Shown here: one piece after another, positions 27,743 to 41,100 of the stretch
Layout: every line of letters starts with the position of its first letter
Numbering within the stretch: position 1 is the first letter of the stretch
DNA from: Eunapius fragilis
Taxonomy: Eukaryota > Porifera > Demospongiae > Spongillida > Spongillidae
Length of the DNA: 64,000 nucleotides
Direction of reading: 5' to 3'
Assembly: GCA_963681505.1 (NCBI GenBank)
Contig: OY811971.1
Coordinates: forward strand, 6,419,351 to 6,483,350
Notes under the pieces: generated by a model
Database searches by the model: none
What the model was told of the DNA's origin: nothing
The model's input: the letters and a program-made list of their open reading frames with translations, nothing else
Translations under genes and position numbers: made by a program

Positions 27743-28744
27743 ATCTAACAGAGCATAAGTATCCTAGTCAGTCTAGTGAATTACAGAAGCGAGTGATCAG
27801 AAATAAAGCTAGAAGGTTTTTCGTCCATGATGGAGTAATGTACTTGAAGAAGACTGCGAAAGGAAAGGTCTGTACATGTGTATGCATGCTTATCCAATAC
27901 ATACTAGCAATTATATTGCATTACATAATGCACAGATTACTGAGGTGCGATGTGTCAGGACAACTTCAAATTCTTGCAGCCTGCCATATTGACCCCTCTG
28001 CGGGACACATGTATTAATTGCACCTTGTTTCTTATGATTTTACAGTCAAATAGTCTTGATGAGTGTTTTAACCAGGATGAGTACTTAGACACTTTTGTTT
28101 ATGCATACAACACTTCTGTTCATGATTCGACAACCTTTTCTCCATTTGAAGTAATGCTTGGTCGAAAAGCAATTCTTCCTATTGATATCAACATTGATGA
28201 AAAGGAACCAGATATGATGTTATTGAACCAAGAAGAGCCAGCAATTGCTGAATTTATTGATGTTATGAGTGAGCAGTGTCTAAAAGTTCTTGAGTTTGTG
28301 AAGCAATGTATACAGCAAGCTCAGATAAAACAGAAGCAGGCATATGATAAGAAGCATGCAAGTAAGCATTCATTTGAAGTTGGATACTTCAGGAGAGGAA
28401 AGCGAGCTGGACACACCTTTTGTAGGCCCGTACATTATTGTCATGTGTCATGGCAAGGGGCTATATTGTCTTTAATTAGCCAGCAATGCTGCTGAATTTG
28501 TTTAAAGGGTTTGTGGAGCATACTTGAAACCATATCAAAAGCCAAAAGAAGAAGCTATAGAGAAAAATATGGAAGAAAAAACAGATGAGCAAAATGATGA
28601 ACAACCATTAATGATAATTATGAAAATGTACATTTCGAAGTGTGTAGTAAACAAATCAACTGTACACACTTGCGTCATTTGTGACGATCAGGAGCCCATG
28701 CATTGCACTGCAGGGGAGAAGAAGATGATGACGGATTTGACGTA
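27743..28744 (+). pseudogene. Ginger integrase remnant (zinc finger, end of DDE core, GPY motif)
   Basis: Three frame-broken pieces. About 27743-27870 reads YLTEHKYPS...KRVIRNKARRF, like the region before the integrase zinc finger. About 27960-28010 reads QILAACHIDPSAGHM, the start of an HHCC finger. From 28047 the frame reads FNQDEYLDTFVYAYNTS and then TTFSPFEVMLGRKAILP, the end of a gypsy-type integrase core. A frameshift near 28390 leads into LDTPFVGPYIIV (GPY motif), and near 28515 into AYLKPYQKP. The part carrying the first two catalytic acidic residues, between the finger and 28047, is absent, so no active integrase can be made. Short gaps between the first pieces could be introns or deletions. 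Confidence 0.8.
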
Positions 28745-29373
28745 ATACATGCATATGTTAAAGATCTTTTCAATTCTGCAGGACATATAATTAGATTTAA
28801 AGCAATGAGAATATACTCTAAGCAAAGATATTGATGTTGTTCTGTGGGCAGACTACCATTCATACTATGGAGAAGCGCCACTATAAGAGAGATGTATGGA
28901 GGAGATTTATTAATTGAATGAAGGTCCAAATAATGAGTTTGACCTTTTTAAAAGAAAATTCATCTCTTACCAGGATGATGCATTGAGAATGGTGAGATCA
29001 ATTGATCTATTCAATTTTTGGATCAGGGAAAGCAATGTCTCAGTGCAGTCACTTCAGGCACATGAGAACACATACTACCTATGTCACCATTTAATCTGGA
29101 TGACTATTGCCAGTGGGTCCTAGATGCAAAAAAATTAGCCTGCCACTCAGAATACTCTACAACGTTTCAGAGAACAGCATCTAGATCAAACTGCCACCAC
29201 TTCATGTTTGGAAATTGTGATAGTGGTAGAAATGGAAAATATAAGCTGGTATGTAATGATTGGCAAGAGGAGAGATGTCATATGTTAGGAATCAAATTCG
29301 TTGTTGGCAAACATTGTCATCATAGTGACCCATCCATTATGAAGGCCTCACAAGCTCCAGCATTGTAACTGAA
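28745..29373 (+). other. Unassigned interior of the Ginger element
   Basis: Between the integrase and OTU remnants, scraps of open frame occur (28914-29123 and 29081-29368) but none resembles a family I recognise. The second is rich in Cys and His (CHHFMFGNC, later CHMLG and CHHSD), which could be a degraded zinc-binding region. No promoter or RNA signal is apparent. Confidence 0.4.
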
Positions 29374-29376
29374 TGA

Positions 29377-29778
29377 ATCAAGGATGATGGAGATTGTTTT
29401 TTTTTTTTTTTTCGGTCAATTGCCCTGGCTGTAACTGGATCCCTACAGGATCACCAAGAATTCCACCTCCTTATTACATCCTACATGATACATAATGCAT
29501 CATCTCCCAAGCTGGCGTGCATTTTGGCCCAAAATGAGTCAACAGAACAATACATGAAACGTACAAATATGCAATCGCTCGGCACATGGGCCACAGAATT
29601 TGAAATAATTGCAGCAACATCTTTACTCAGAACAACAATATATGTTTTTGCACCTGTAGGAGCAACCTACAAATGGCTAAAGCATTCACCTGTAAAGTTT
29701 AATAATGACAAACATCAGAATGAGTCCATTTTTGTTACCAATATTAGCAATCACTTTGAAACTGTTAAGAAGCTATAA
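29377..29778 (+). pseudogene. OTU-type cysteine protease domain of the Ginger element
   Basis: One frame runs from just after a TGA at 29374 to the TAA at 29776-29778. It opens with DDGDC, the OTU catalytic-cysteine motif (Cys codon 29395-29397), followed by a T-tract encoding five Phe and then RSIALAVTG. OTU proteins normally have only one or two residues between Cys and that Arg-Ser, so about three extra Phe are present in frame. Downstream come GTWATEFEIIAAT, TIYVF and, near the end, NHFETV carrying the expected catalytic His. Length (about 134 codons) fits an OTU domain. The stop just upstream, or a splice acceptor ending ATCAAG, separates it from the integrase part. OTU domains cleave ubiquitin-type linkages; their role in Ginger elements is unknown. 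Confidence 0.78.
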
Positions 29779-30309
29779 TAAATTTATCACCCATATGCCT
29801 ATATCAGTGACTGAGATATTATTTTACAGCAAATTAAACTGTTTGGATATAAACACATTGATGAAATATATACGTCTGAAGGGTATACATGCATAATTAT
29901 ATGGGGAATCATATCCCTTTTGTAGTCAAAAAGATTAATAACCGTAAAACGTGTATATAATTACGGCTGGAGGAACCATACTTATATGTGACCCACGTAG
30001 GTACACGTGTGTATATGGACAAAATTATTATGCTTTGGTAGCATTCATATTTGTATGCTAACCGAAGTGGGGTCTGGAAACAAGGTTACAGACTACAGCA
30101 GTATTTCTAAATGTAGAATGCAGATTATCCACTACACATCGAATCAGTAAAGTGATCCGCGGCGTTATGCAAACATACATATATTATCCGGATCAGTTTT
30201 GGCTGCAAAAAATGATCCACTTACATGCATTTATACGTATACTATCCCCGGATAAATTTTTCCGGAAAAAGGTGATCCGGGCGTACCTTCCATGTTCACT
30301 TTCATACGG
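29779..30309 (+). other. Ginger 3' interior, no gene seen
   Basis: AT-rich sequence without a convincing frame. From about 30150 the GATCCGG/CCGGATC motif reappears several times (near 30180, 30250 and 30310). This partly copies the right terminal repeat, so the sub-repeats extend inward on this side farther than on the left. Confidence 0.5.
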
Positions 30310-30750
30310 GATCAGTTTTGGCTGCAAAAAGTGATCCGGGCGTACCTTATACATACATGCATACGTAAATTACCATGCAGGTCCGGATCAGTTATGGCAG
30401 CAAAAGGTGATCCGCGGGCAACGCATGCTAATGGACCTGTCTCGTGTTCATGCATTGGCAGAACTGCATGAAAAGGATGTTTTTTCATCATGCATGCATG
30501 CCGTTTTCCGTCAGGATCGATACGTAATGGATTGTCTCTCTATATAGAGAAGTGAACAACAACAGGTGGAATGGAGCCCGGCCCTTTAGAGCATTGCTAA
30601 GATCATCAAAACAAACTGGTATTGACGAGAATTTGTACCCGGATCACTTTTTGCTGAGGCGGATCACTTTATGCAACCAAAAGTGATCCGGCCGGATCAG
30701 TTATTGCTCCGGCCGGATCACTTTTTACCCGGATCAATCATTGCGTGACA
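30310..30750 (-). repeat. Ginger right terminal inverted repeat
   Basis: Inverse copy of 27067-27505 with scattered substitutions and a few small indels. The two arms remain clearly alignable over about 430 bp. It ends in the sequence CATTGCGTGACA, directly followed by the GGCC duplication and the resumed satellite monomer (CCGTGGAACC). Confidence 0.85.
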
Positions 30751-31299
30751 GGCCCGTGGAACCAATTGGCCCATTTGGCATACGTAGTACATATAGCGCC
30801 AATTGGGCCCGTGGAACCAATTGGCCCAATAGGCATCAATAGTGCATATCGCGCCAATAGGGCCAATGGAACCAATTGGCCCAATTGGAAATTATTCATT
30901 GAGACACATCGCACCAATTGGACCCGTGGAACCAATTGGCCCAATTGGCATACGTAGAACATATCGCGCCAATTGGGCAGGTGGAACTAATTGGCCCAAT
31001 GGGCAACAATAGGACATATCGCACCAATTGGGCCGACTGAACCAATTGGCCCAATTGGCATCAATTCATTGCGACATATCGCTCCAATTATGCCCGTGGA
31101 ACCAATTTGCTCAATTGGCTTATATAGTACATATCGCGCCAATTGGGCCGATGGAACCAATTGGCCCATTTCGCAATAATTCTTTGAGACATATCGCACC
31201 AATTGGGCCCTTGGAACCATTTGGCCTAATTGGCATAAATAGTACATATCGCGCCAATTGGGCCGATGGAACCAATTGGCCCGATTGGAATCAATTCAT
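30751..31299 (+). repeat. Satellite, forward remainder between Ginger and the strand switch
   Basis: About 549 bp of forward-oriented monomers, the continuation of the left arm after the transposon. The last monomer breaks off in GGAATCAATTCAT near 31299, where the array turns over. Confidence 0.93.
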
Positions 31300-32776
31300 A
31301 TGTTCTATGTATGTTAATTGGGTCAATTGGTTCCACGGGCCCAATTGGTGTGATATGTCCCAATGAACTAATGCCAATTGGGCCAATTGGTTCCATCGGC
31401 CCAATTGGCGCGACATGTAATATTTATGCACATTGGGCCAATTGGTTCCACGGGCCCAATTGGCGCGATATGTACTACGTATGCCAATTGGGCCAATTGG
31501 ATCCACGGGCCCAATTGGTGCGATATGTCTCGAAGAATTATTGCCAATTGAGCCAATTGGTTCCATCGGCCCACGTGGCGCGATATCTACTATATAAGCC
31601 AGTTGGGCCAATTGGTTCCACGGGCGTAATTGCAGCGATATGTTCCAATGAATTGATGCCAATTGGGCCAATTGGTTCCATCGGCCCATTTGGCGCGATA
31701 TGTCCCTATGAATTGATGCCAATTGGGCCAATTGGTTCCATCGGCCCAATTGGTCCGATATGTACTATTTATGCCAATTGGGCCAATTGGTTCCACGGGC
31801 CCAATAGGTGCGATATATCTCAATGAATTATTGCCAAATGGGCAAATTGGTTCCATCGGCCCAATTGGCGCGATATGTACTACGTATGCCAATTGGGCCA
31901 ATTGGTTCCACGGGCCCAATTGGTGCGATATGTCTCAATGAATGATTGCCAATTGGGCCAATTGGTTCAATCGGCCCATTTCGCGCGATATGTACTATTT
32001 ATGCCAATTGGGCCAATTGGTGCGATAAGTCTCAATGAATTATTGCCAATTGGGCCAATTGGTTCCACTGGCCCAATTGGTGCGATATGTACTATTTATG
32101 CTAATTAGGCCAATTGGTTCCACGGTCCCAATTGGTGCGATTTGTCCCAATGAATTGATGCCAATTGGGCCAATTGGTTGCATCGGCCCAAATGGCGCGA
32201 CATTTCCTATTGTTGCCAATTGGGCCAAATGGTACCACAGGCCCATTTGGTGCGACATGTACCAATGAATTGATGCCAATTGGGCCAATCGGTTCCATCG
32301 GCCCAATTGGCGCGAAATGTACAATATATCCCAATTGGGTCATTTGGTTCCACGGGCCCAATTGGTGAGATATGTCCCAATGAATTAATGCCAATTGGGC
32401 CAATTTGTTCCATCGGCCCAATTGGCGTGACATGTAGTATTTATGCTAATTGGGCCAATTGGTTTCACGGGCCCAATTGGCGCGATATGTACTACGTATG
32501 CCAATTGGGCCAATTGGATCCACGGGCCCAATTGGTGCGATATGTATCAAAGAATTATTGCTAATTGGGCCAATAGGTTCCATCGGCCCAATTGGCGCGA
32601 TATGTCCCTATGAATTGATGCCAATTCGGCCAATTCGTTCCATCGGCCCAATTGGCGCGATATGCACTATTTATGCCAATTGGGCCAATTGGTTCCACGG
32701 GCCCAATTGGTGCGATATATCTCAATGAATTTTTGCCAATTGGGCAAATTGGTTCCATCGGCCCAATTGGCGCGAT
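31300..32776 (-). repeat. Right-arm satellite next to the strand switch, no higher-order match seen
   Basis: Reverse-oriented monomers that I could not match as a block to the two following higher-order units. Monomer length and motifs are ordinary. Confidence 0.5.
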
Positions 32777-35700
32777 GTGTACTACGTATGCCAATTGGGC
32801 AAATTGGTTCCATCGGCCCAATTGGCGCGATATGTACTATGTATGCCAATTGGGCCAATTGGTTCCACGGGCCTAATTGGAGCGATAAGTCCCAATGAAT
32901 TGATGCCAATTGGGCCAATTGTTTCCATCGGCCCAATTGGCGCGAAATGTCCTATTGTTGCCAATTGGGCCAATTGGTTCCACGGGCCCAATTGGCGCGA
33001 TATGTACTATGTATGCCAATTGGGCCAATTGGTTCCACGGGCCCAATTGGTGCGATATGTCTCAATGATTTATTGCCTAATGGGCCAATTGGTTCCATCG
33101 GCCCAATTGGCGCCATATGTACTATTTATGCCAATTGGGCCAATTGGTTCCATGGGCCTAATTGGAGCGATGACCTCCAATGAATTGATGCCTATTGTGC
33201 CAATTGGATCCATCGGCCCAATTGACGCGATATGTCCTATTGTTGCCAATTGGGCCAATTGGTTCCATGGGCCCAATAGGCGCGACATGTACTACGAATG
33301 CCAATTGGGCCAATTGGTTACACGGGCCCAATTGGTGCGATAAATCTCAATGAATTATTGCCAATTCGGCCAATTGGATCCATCGGCCCAATTGGCGTGA
33401 TATGTACTATTTTATGCCAATTGGGCCAATTGGTTCCACGGGCCTAATTGGAGCGATAAGTCCCAATGAATTGATGCCAATTGGGCCAATTGATTCCATC
33501 GGCCCAATTGGCGCGATTTATCCCAATGAATTGGTGCCATTTGGGCCAATTGGTTCCACGGGCCCAATGGGTGCGATGTGTCTCAAATAATTAGTGCCAA
33601 TTGGGCCAATTGGTTCCATCGGCCCAATTGGCGCGACATGTACTATTCTATGCCAATTAGGCCATTTGGTTCCACGGGCCCAATTGGTGCGATTTGTCTC
33701 AATGAATTATTGCCAATTGGGCCAATTGGTTCCATCGGCCCAATTGGCGCGATATGTACTATTTATGCCAATTGGGCCAATTGGTTCCACGTTCCAAATT
33801 GGTGCGATTTGTCCCAATGAATTGATGCCAATTGGGCCAATTGGTTGCATCGGCCCAATTGGCGCGATATTTCCTATTGATGCCAAATGGGCCAATTGGT
33901 GCCACAGACCCAATGGGTGCGATATGTACCAATGAATTGATGCCAATTGGGCCAATCAGTTCCATCGGCCCAATTGGCGCGAAATGTCCTATAGATGCCA
34001 ATTGGGCCAATTGGTTCCACGGGCCCAATTGGTGTGATATGTCCGAATGAATTAATGCCAAATGGGCCAATTGGTTCCATCGGCCCAATTGGCGCGATAT
34101 GTAATATTCATGCCAATTGGGCCAATTGGTACCACGGGCCCAATTGGCGCGATATGTACTACGTATGCCAATTGGGCCAATTGGATCCACGGGCCCAATT
34201 GGTGCGATATGTCTCAAAGAATTATTGCCAATTGGGCCAATTGGTTCCATCGGCCCAATTGGCGCGATATGTAATATTTATGCCAATTGGGCCAATTGGA
34301 TCAACGTGCATAATTGGAGCGATATGTCCCAATGAATTGACGCCAATTGGGCCGATTGGTTCCATCGGCCCAATTGGCGCGATATGTCCTATTGTTGCCA
34401 ATTGGGCCAATTGGTTCCACGGGCCCAATTGGCGCGATATGTACTATGAATGGCAATTGGGCCAATTGGTTCCACGGGCCTAATTGGTGCGATACGTCTC
34501 AAGGAATTATTACCATTTAGGCCAATTGGTTCCATCGGCCCAATTGGCGCGATATGTACTATTTATGCCAATTGGGCCAATTGGTTCCACGGTCCCAATT
34601 GGTGCGATTTGTCCCAATGAATTGATGCGACTTGTCCCAATGAATTGATGCCCATTGGGCCCATTGGTTCCATCGGCCCAATTGGACGATATTTCCTATT
34701 GTCGCCAATTGGGCCAATTGGTACCACAGGCCCAATTGGTGCGATATGTACCAATGAATTGATGCCAATTGGGCCAATCGGTTCCATCGGCCCAATTGGC
34801 GCGAAATGTGCTATAGATGCCAATTGGGCCAATTGGTTCCACATGCCCAATTGGTGTGATATGTCCCAATGAATTAATGCTAATTGGGCCAATTGGTTCC
34901 ATCGGCCAAATTGGTGCCATATGTCCTATTGTTGCCAATTGGGCCAATTGGTTCCACGGGCCCAATTGGCGCGATATATACTATGTATGCCTATAGGGTT
35001 AATTGGTTCCACGGGCCCAATTGGTTCGATATGTCTCACTGAATTATTGCCAATTGGGCCAATTGGTTCCATCGGCCTAATTGGCGCGATATGTACTATT
35101 TTATGCCAATTGGGCCAATTGGTTCCACGGGCCCATTGGGTGCGATTTGTCCCAGTGATTTGGTGCCAATCGGGCCAATTGGTTCCATTGGCCCAATTGG
35201 CGCGATATGTACTATTTATGCCTATTGGGCCTATTGGTTCCACGGGCCTAATTGGAGTGATAAGTCCCAATGAATTAATGCGAATTGGGCCAATTGGTTC
35301 CATCGGCCCAATTGGCGCGATTTGTCCTATTGTTACCAATTGGGCCAATTGGTTCAACGGGCCCAATTGGCGATATGTACTATGTACGCCAATTGGGCCA
35401 ATTGGTTCCACGGGCCCAATTGGTGCGATAAGTCTCAATGAATTATTGCCAATAGGGCCAATAGGTTCCATCGGCCCAATTGGCGCGATATGTCCTATTG
35501 TTGCCAAATGGGCCAATTGACTCCACCGGCCCAATTGGCGTGATATGTACTATGTATTCCAATTGGGCCAATTGGTTCCACGGGCCCAATTGGTTCGATA
35601 TGTCTCAATGAATTATTGCCAATTGGGCCAATTGGTTCCACGCGCCCAATTGGTGCGATATATCTCAATAAATTATTGCCAATTGGGCAAACTGGTTCCA

Positions 35701-38186
35701 TCGGCCCAATTGGCGCGACATGTACTACGTATGCCAATTGGGCCAATTGATTCCACGGGCCCAATTTGTGCGATATGTCTCAATGAATTATTGGCAATTG
35801 GGCCAATTGGTTCCATCGGCCCAATTGGCGCGATATGTACTATTTATGCCAATTGGGCCAATTGTTTCCACGGGCCTAATTAGAGCGATAAGTCCCAATG
35901 AATTGATGCCAATTGGGCCAATTGGTTCCATCGGCCCAATTGGCGCGATACGTCCTATTGTTGCCAATTGGGCCAATTGGTTCCACGGGCCCAATTGGCG
36001 CGATATGTACTATGAATGGCAATTGGGCCAATTGGTTCCACGGGCCCAATTGGTGCGATATGTCTCAAGGAATTATTACCATTTAGGCCAATTGGTTCCA
36101 TCGGCCCAATTGGCGCGATATGTACTATTTATGCCAATTGGGCCAATTGGTTCCACGGTCCCAATTGGTGCGACTTGTCCCAATGAATTGATGCCCATTG
36201 GGCCCATTGGTTCCATCGGCCCAATTGGACGATATTTCGTATTGTCGCCAATTGGGCCAATTGGTACCACAGGCCCAATTGGTGCGATATGTACCAATGA
36301 ATTGATGCCAATTGGGCCAATCGGTTCCATCGGCCCAATTGGCGCGAAATGTGCTATAGATGCCAATTGGGCCAATTGGTTCCACATGCCCAATTGGTGT
36401 GATATGTCCCAATGAATTAATGCTAATTGGGCCAATTGGTTCCATCGGCCAAATTGGCGCCATATGTCCTATTGTTGCCAATTGGGCCAATTGGTTCCAC
36501 GGGCCCAATTGGCGCGATATATACTATGTATGCCTATAGGGCCAATTGGTTCCACGGGCCCAATTGGTTCGATATGTCTCACTGAATTATTGCCAATTGG
36601 GCCAATTGGTTCCATCGGCCTAATTGGCGTGATATGTACTATTTTATGCCAATTGGGCCAATTGGTTCCACGGGCCCATTTGGTGCGATTTGTCCCAGTG
36701 ATTTGGTGCCAATTGGGCCAATTGGTTCCATCGGCCCAATTGGCGCGATATGTACTATTTATGCCTATTGGGCCTATTGGTTCCACGGGCCTAATTGGAG
36801 TGATAAGTCCCAAAGAATTAAAGCGAATTGGGCCAATTGGTTCCATCGGCCCAATTGGCGCGATTTGTCCTATTGTTACCAATTGGGCCAATTGGTTCAA
36901 CGGGCCCAATTGGCGATATGTACTATGTACGCCAATTGGGCCAATTGGTTCCACGGGCCCAATTGGTGCGATAAGTCTCAATGAATTATTGCCAATAGGG
37001 CCAATAGGTTCCATCGGCCCAATTGGCGCGATATGTCCTATTGTTGCCAAATGGGCCAATTGACTCCACCGGCCCAATTGGCGTGATATGTACTATGTAT
37101 TCCAATTGGGCCAATTGGTTCCACGGGCCCAATTGGTTCGATATGTCTCAATGAATTATTGCCAATTGGGCCAATTGGTTCCACGCGCCCAATTGGTGCG
37201 ATATATCTCAATAAATTATTGCCAATTGGGCAAACTGGTTCCATCGGCCCAATTGGCGCGATATGTACTACGTATGCCATTTGGGCCAATTGATTCCACG
37301 GGCCCAATTTGTGCGATATTTCTCAATGAATTATTGGCAATTGGGCCAATTGGTTCCATCGGCCCAATTTGCGCGATATGTACTATTTATGCCAATTGGG
37401 CCAATTGGTTCCACGGGCCTAATTAGAGCGATAAGTCCCAATGAATTGATGCCAATTGGGCCAATTGGTTCCATCGGCCCAATTGGCGCGATATGTCCTA
37501 TTGTTGCCAATTGGGCCAATTGGTCCCACGGGTCCAATTGGCACGATATGTACTAGTTATGCCAATTGGGCCAATTGGTTCCACGGTCCCAATTGGTGCA
37601 ACTTGTCCCAATGAATTGATGCCGATTGGGCCAATTGGTTCCATCGGCCCGATTGGCCGATATTTCCTATTGTCGCCAATTGGGCCAATTGGTACCACAG
37701 GCCCAATTGGTTCGATATGTACCAATCAATTGATGCCAATTGGGCCAATCGGTTCCATCGGCCCAATTGGCGCGAAATGTCCTATAGATGCTAATTGGGC
37801 CAATTGGTTCCACATGCCCAATTGGTGTGATATGTCCCAATGAATTAATGCCAATTGGGCCAATTGGTTCCATCGGCCAAATTGGCGCGATTTGTCCTAT
37901 TGTTGCCAAATGGGCCAATTGATTCAACGGGCCCAATTGGCGCGATATGTACTATGTATGCCAATTGTGCCAATTGGTTCCACGGGCCCAAATGGTGCGA
38001 TAAGTCTCAATGAATTATTGGCAATTGGGCCAATTGGTTCCATTGGCCCAATTGGCGCGATATGTCCTATTGTTGCCAATTGGGCCAATTGGTTCCACGG
38101 GCCCAATTGGCGCGATATGTACTATGTATGCCTATTGGGCCAATTGGTTCCACGGGCCCAATTGGTTCGATATATCTCAATGAATT
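32777..38186 (-). repeat. Right-arm higher-order unit R1 with a 1543-bp internal duplication
   Basis: This block recurs in R2 at offsets of 5401 (for example 33594 and 38995) and then 5346 (34117 and 39463). Within R1 a 1543-bp segment is tandemly duplicated: about 34921-35883 recurs at 36464-37426, and the second copy matches R2 at 3780-3782. The order of variants differs from the left-arm 5.1-kb unit, so the two arms do not share the same higher-order repeat as far as I can see. Confidence 0.7.
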
Positions 38187-41100
38187 ATGGCCAATTGGGC
38201 CAATTGGTTCCAACGGCCCAAGTGGCGCGATATGTACTATTTTATGCCATTTGGGCCAATTGGTTCCACGGGCCTAATTGGAGTGATATGTCCCAATGAA
38301 TTGATGCCAATTGGGCCAATTGTTTCCATCGGCCCAATTGGCGCGAAATGTCCTATTGTTGCCAATTGGGCCAATTGGTTCCACGGGCCCATTTGGCGCG
38401 ATATGTACTATGTATGCCAATTGGGCCAATTGGTCCCACGGGCCCAATTGGTGCGATATGTCTCAATGAATTATTGCCTAATGGGCCAATTGGTTCCATC
38501 GGCCCAATTGGCGCCATATGTACTATTTATGCCAATTGGGCCAATTGGTTCCATGGGCCTAATTGGAGCGATGACCTCCAATGAATTGATGCCTATTGTG
38601 ACAATTGGATCCATCGGCCCAATTGACGCGATATGTCCTATTGTTGCCAATTGGGCCAATTTGTTCCATGGGCCCAATAGGCGCGATATGTACTACGAAT
38701 GCCAATTGGGCCAATTAGTTACACGGGCCCAATTGGTGCGATAAATCTCAATGAATTATTGCCAATTCGGACAATTGGATCCATCGGCCCAATTGGCGCG
38801 ATATGTACTATTTTATGCCAATTGGGCCAATTGGTTCCACGGGCTTAATTGGAGCGATAAGTCCCATTGAATTGATGCCAATTGGGCCAATTGGTTCCAT
38901 CGGCCCAATTGGCGCGATTTATCCCAATGAATTGGTGCCATTTGGGCCAATTGGTTCCACGGGCCCAATGGGTGCGATGTGTCTCAAATAATTATTGCCA
39001 ATTGGGCCAATTGGTTCCATCGGCCCATTTGGCGCGACATGTACAATTTTATGCCAATTGGGCCATTTTGTTCCACGGGCCCAATTGGTGCGATATGTCT
39101 CAATGAATTATTGCCAATTGGGCCAATTGGTTCCATCGGCCCAATTGGCGCGATGTGTACTATTTATGCCAATTGGGCCAATTGGTTCTACGGTCCAAAT
39201 TGGTGCGATTTGTCCCATTAAATTGATGCCAATTGGGCCAATTGGTGCCACAGGCCCAATTGGTGCGATATGTACCAATGAATTGATGCCAATTGGGCCA
39301 ATCAGTTCCATCGGCCCAATTGGCGCGAAATGTCCTATAGATGCCAATTGGGCCAATTGGTTCCACGGGCCCAATTGGTGTGATATGTCCCAATGAATTA
39401 ATGCCAATTGGGCCAATTGGTTCCATCGGCCCAATTGGCGCGATATGTAATATTCATTCCAATTGGGCCAATTGGTTCCACGGGCCCAATTGGCGCGATA
39501 TGTACTACGTATGCCAATTGGGCCAATTGGATCCACGGGCCCAATTGGTGCGATATGTCTCAAAGAATTATTGCCAATTGGGCCAATTGGTTCCATCGGC
39601 CCAATTGGCGCGATATGTAATATTTATGCCAATTGGGCCAATTGGATCAACGTGCCTAATTGGAGCGATATGTCCCAATGAATTGATGCCAATTGGGCCA
39701 ATTGGTTCCATCGGCCCAATTGGCGCGATATGTCCTATTGTTGCCAATTGGGCCAATTGGTTCCACGGGCCCAATTGGCGCGATATGTACTATGAATGGA
39801 AATTTGGCCAATTGGTTCCACGGGCCCAATTGGTGCGATATGTCTCAAGGAATTATTACCATTTAGGCCAATTGGTTCCATCGGCCCAATTGGCGCGATA
39901 TGTACTATTTATGCCAATTGGGCCAATTGGTTCCACGGTCCCAATTGGTGCGACTTGTCCCAATGAATTGATGCCCATTGGGCCCATTGGTTCCATCGGC
40001 CCAATTGGCCGATATTTCCTATTGTCGCCAATTGGGCCAATTGGTACCACAGGCCCAATTGGTGCGATATGTACCAATGAATTGATGCCAATTGGGCCAA
40101 TCGGTTCCATCGGCCCAATTGGCGCGAAATGTGCTATAGATGCCAATTGGGCCAATTGGTTCCACATGCCCAATTGGTGTGATATGTCCCAATGAATTAA
40201 TGCTAATTGGGCCAATTGGTTCCATCGGCCAAATTGGCGCGATATGTCCTATTGTTGCCAATTGGGCCAATTGGTTCCACGGGCCCAATTGGCGCGATAT
40301 ATACTATGTATGCCTATAGGGCCAATTGGTTCCACGGGCCCAATTGGTTCGATATGTCTCACTGAATTATTGCCAATTGGGCCAATTGGTTCCATCGGCC
40401 TAATTGGCGCGATACGTACTATTTTATGCCAATTGGGCCAATTGGTTCCACGGGCCCATTTGGTGCGATTTGTCCCAGTGAATTGGTGCCAATTGGGCCA
40501 ATTGGTTCCATCGGCCCAATTGGCGCGATATGTACTATTTATGCCTATTGGGCCTATTGGTTCCACGGGCCTAATTGGAGTGATAAGTCCCAATGAATTG
40601 ATGCCAATTGGGCCAATTGGTTCCATCGGCCCAATTGGCGCGATTTGTCCTATTGTTACCAATTGGGCCAATTGGTTCAACGGGCCCAATTGGCGCGATA
40701 TGTACTATGTATGCCAATTGGGCCAATTGGTTCCACGGGCCCAATTGGTGCGATCAGTCTCAATGAATTATTGCCAATAGGGCCAATAGGTTCCATCGGC
40801 CCAATTGGCGCGATATGTCCTATTGTTGCCAATTGGGCCAATTGACTCCACCGGCCCAATTGGCGCGATATGTACTATGTATTCCAATTGGGCCAATTGG
40901 TTCCACGGGCCCAATTGGTTCGATATGTCTCAATGAATTATTGCCAATTGGGCCAATTGTTTCCACGGGCCCAATTGGTGCGATATATCTCAATAAATTA
41001 TTGCCAATTGGGCAAACTGGTTCCATCGGCCCAATTGGCGCGATATGTACTACGTATGCCAATTGGGCCAATTGGTTCCACGGGCCCAATTTGTGCGATA

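Larger units (their letters stand above)
27063..30754 (+). mobile_element. Ginger1-like DNA transposon, decayed, inserted in the satellite
   Basis: The element spans 27067-30750. It starts TGTCACGC and ends GCGTGACA, and is flanked by a 4-bp duplication GGCC (27063-27066 and 30751-30754). The interrupted satellite monomer is restored if the element plus one GGCC is removed. Long terminal inverted repeats of about 430 bp bracket remnants of a gypsy-type integrase with a GPY motif, then an OTU cysteine protease domain. Ginger1 elements are known for TGTNR-type ends, 4-bp duplications, a gypsy-like integrase with GPY/F and a C-terminal OTU or Ulp1 protease, so the class call is firm. The reported Ginger1 target preference is CCGG or CCGT; GGCC here differs. 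Most of the DDE core is missing and frames are broken, so this copy is not autonomous. Confidence 0.88.
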
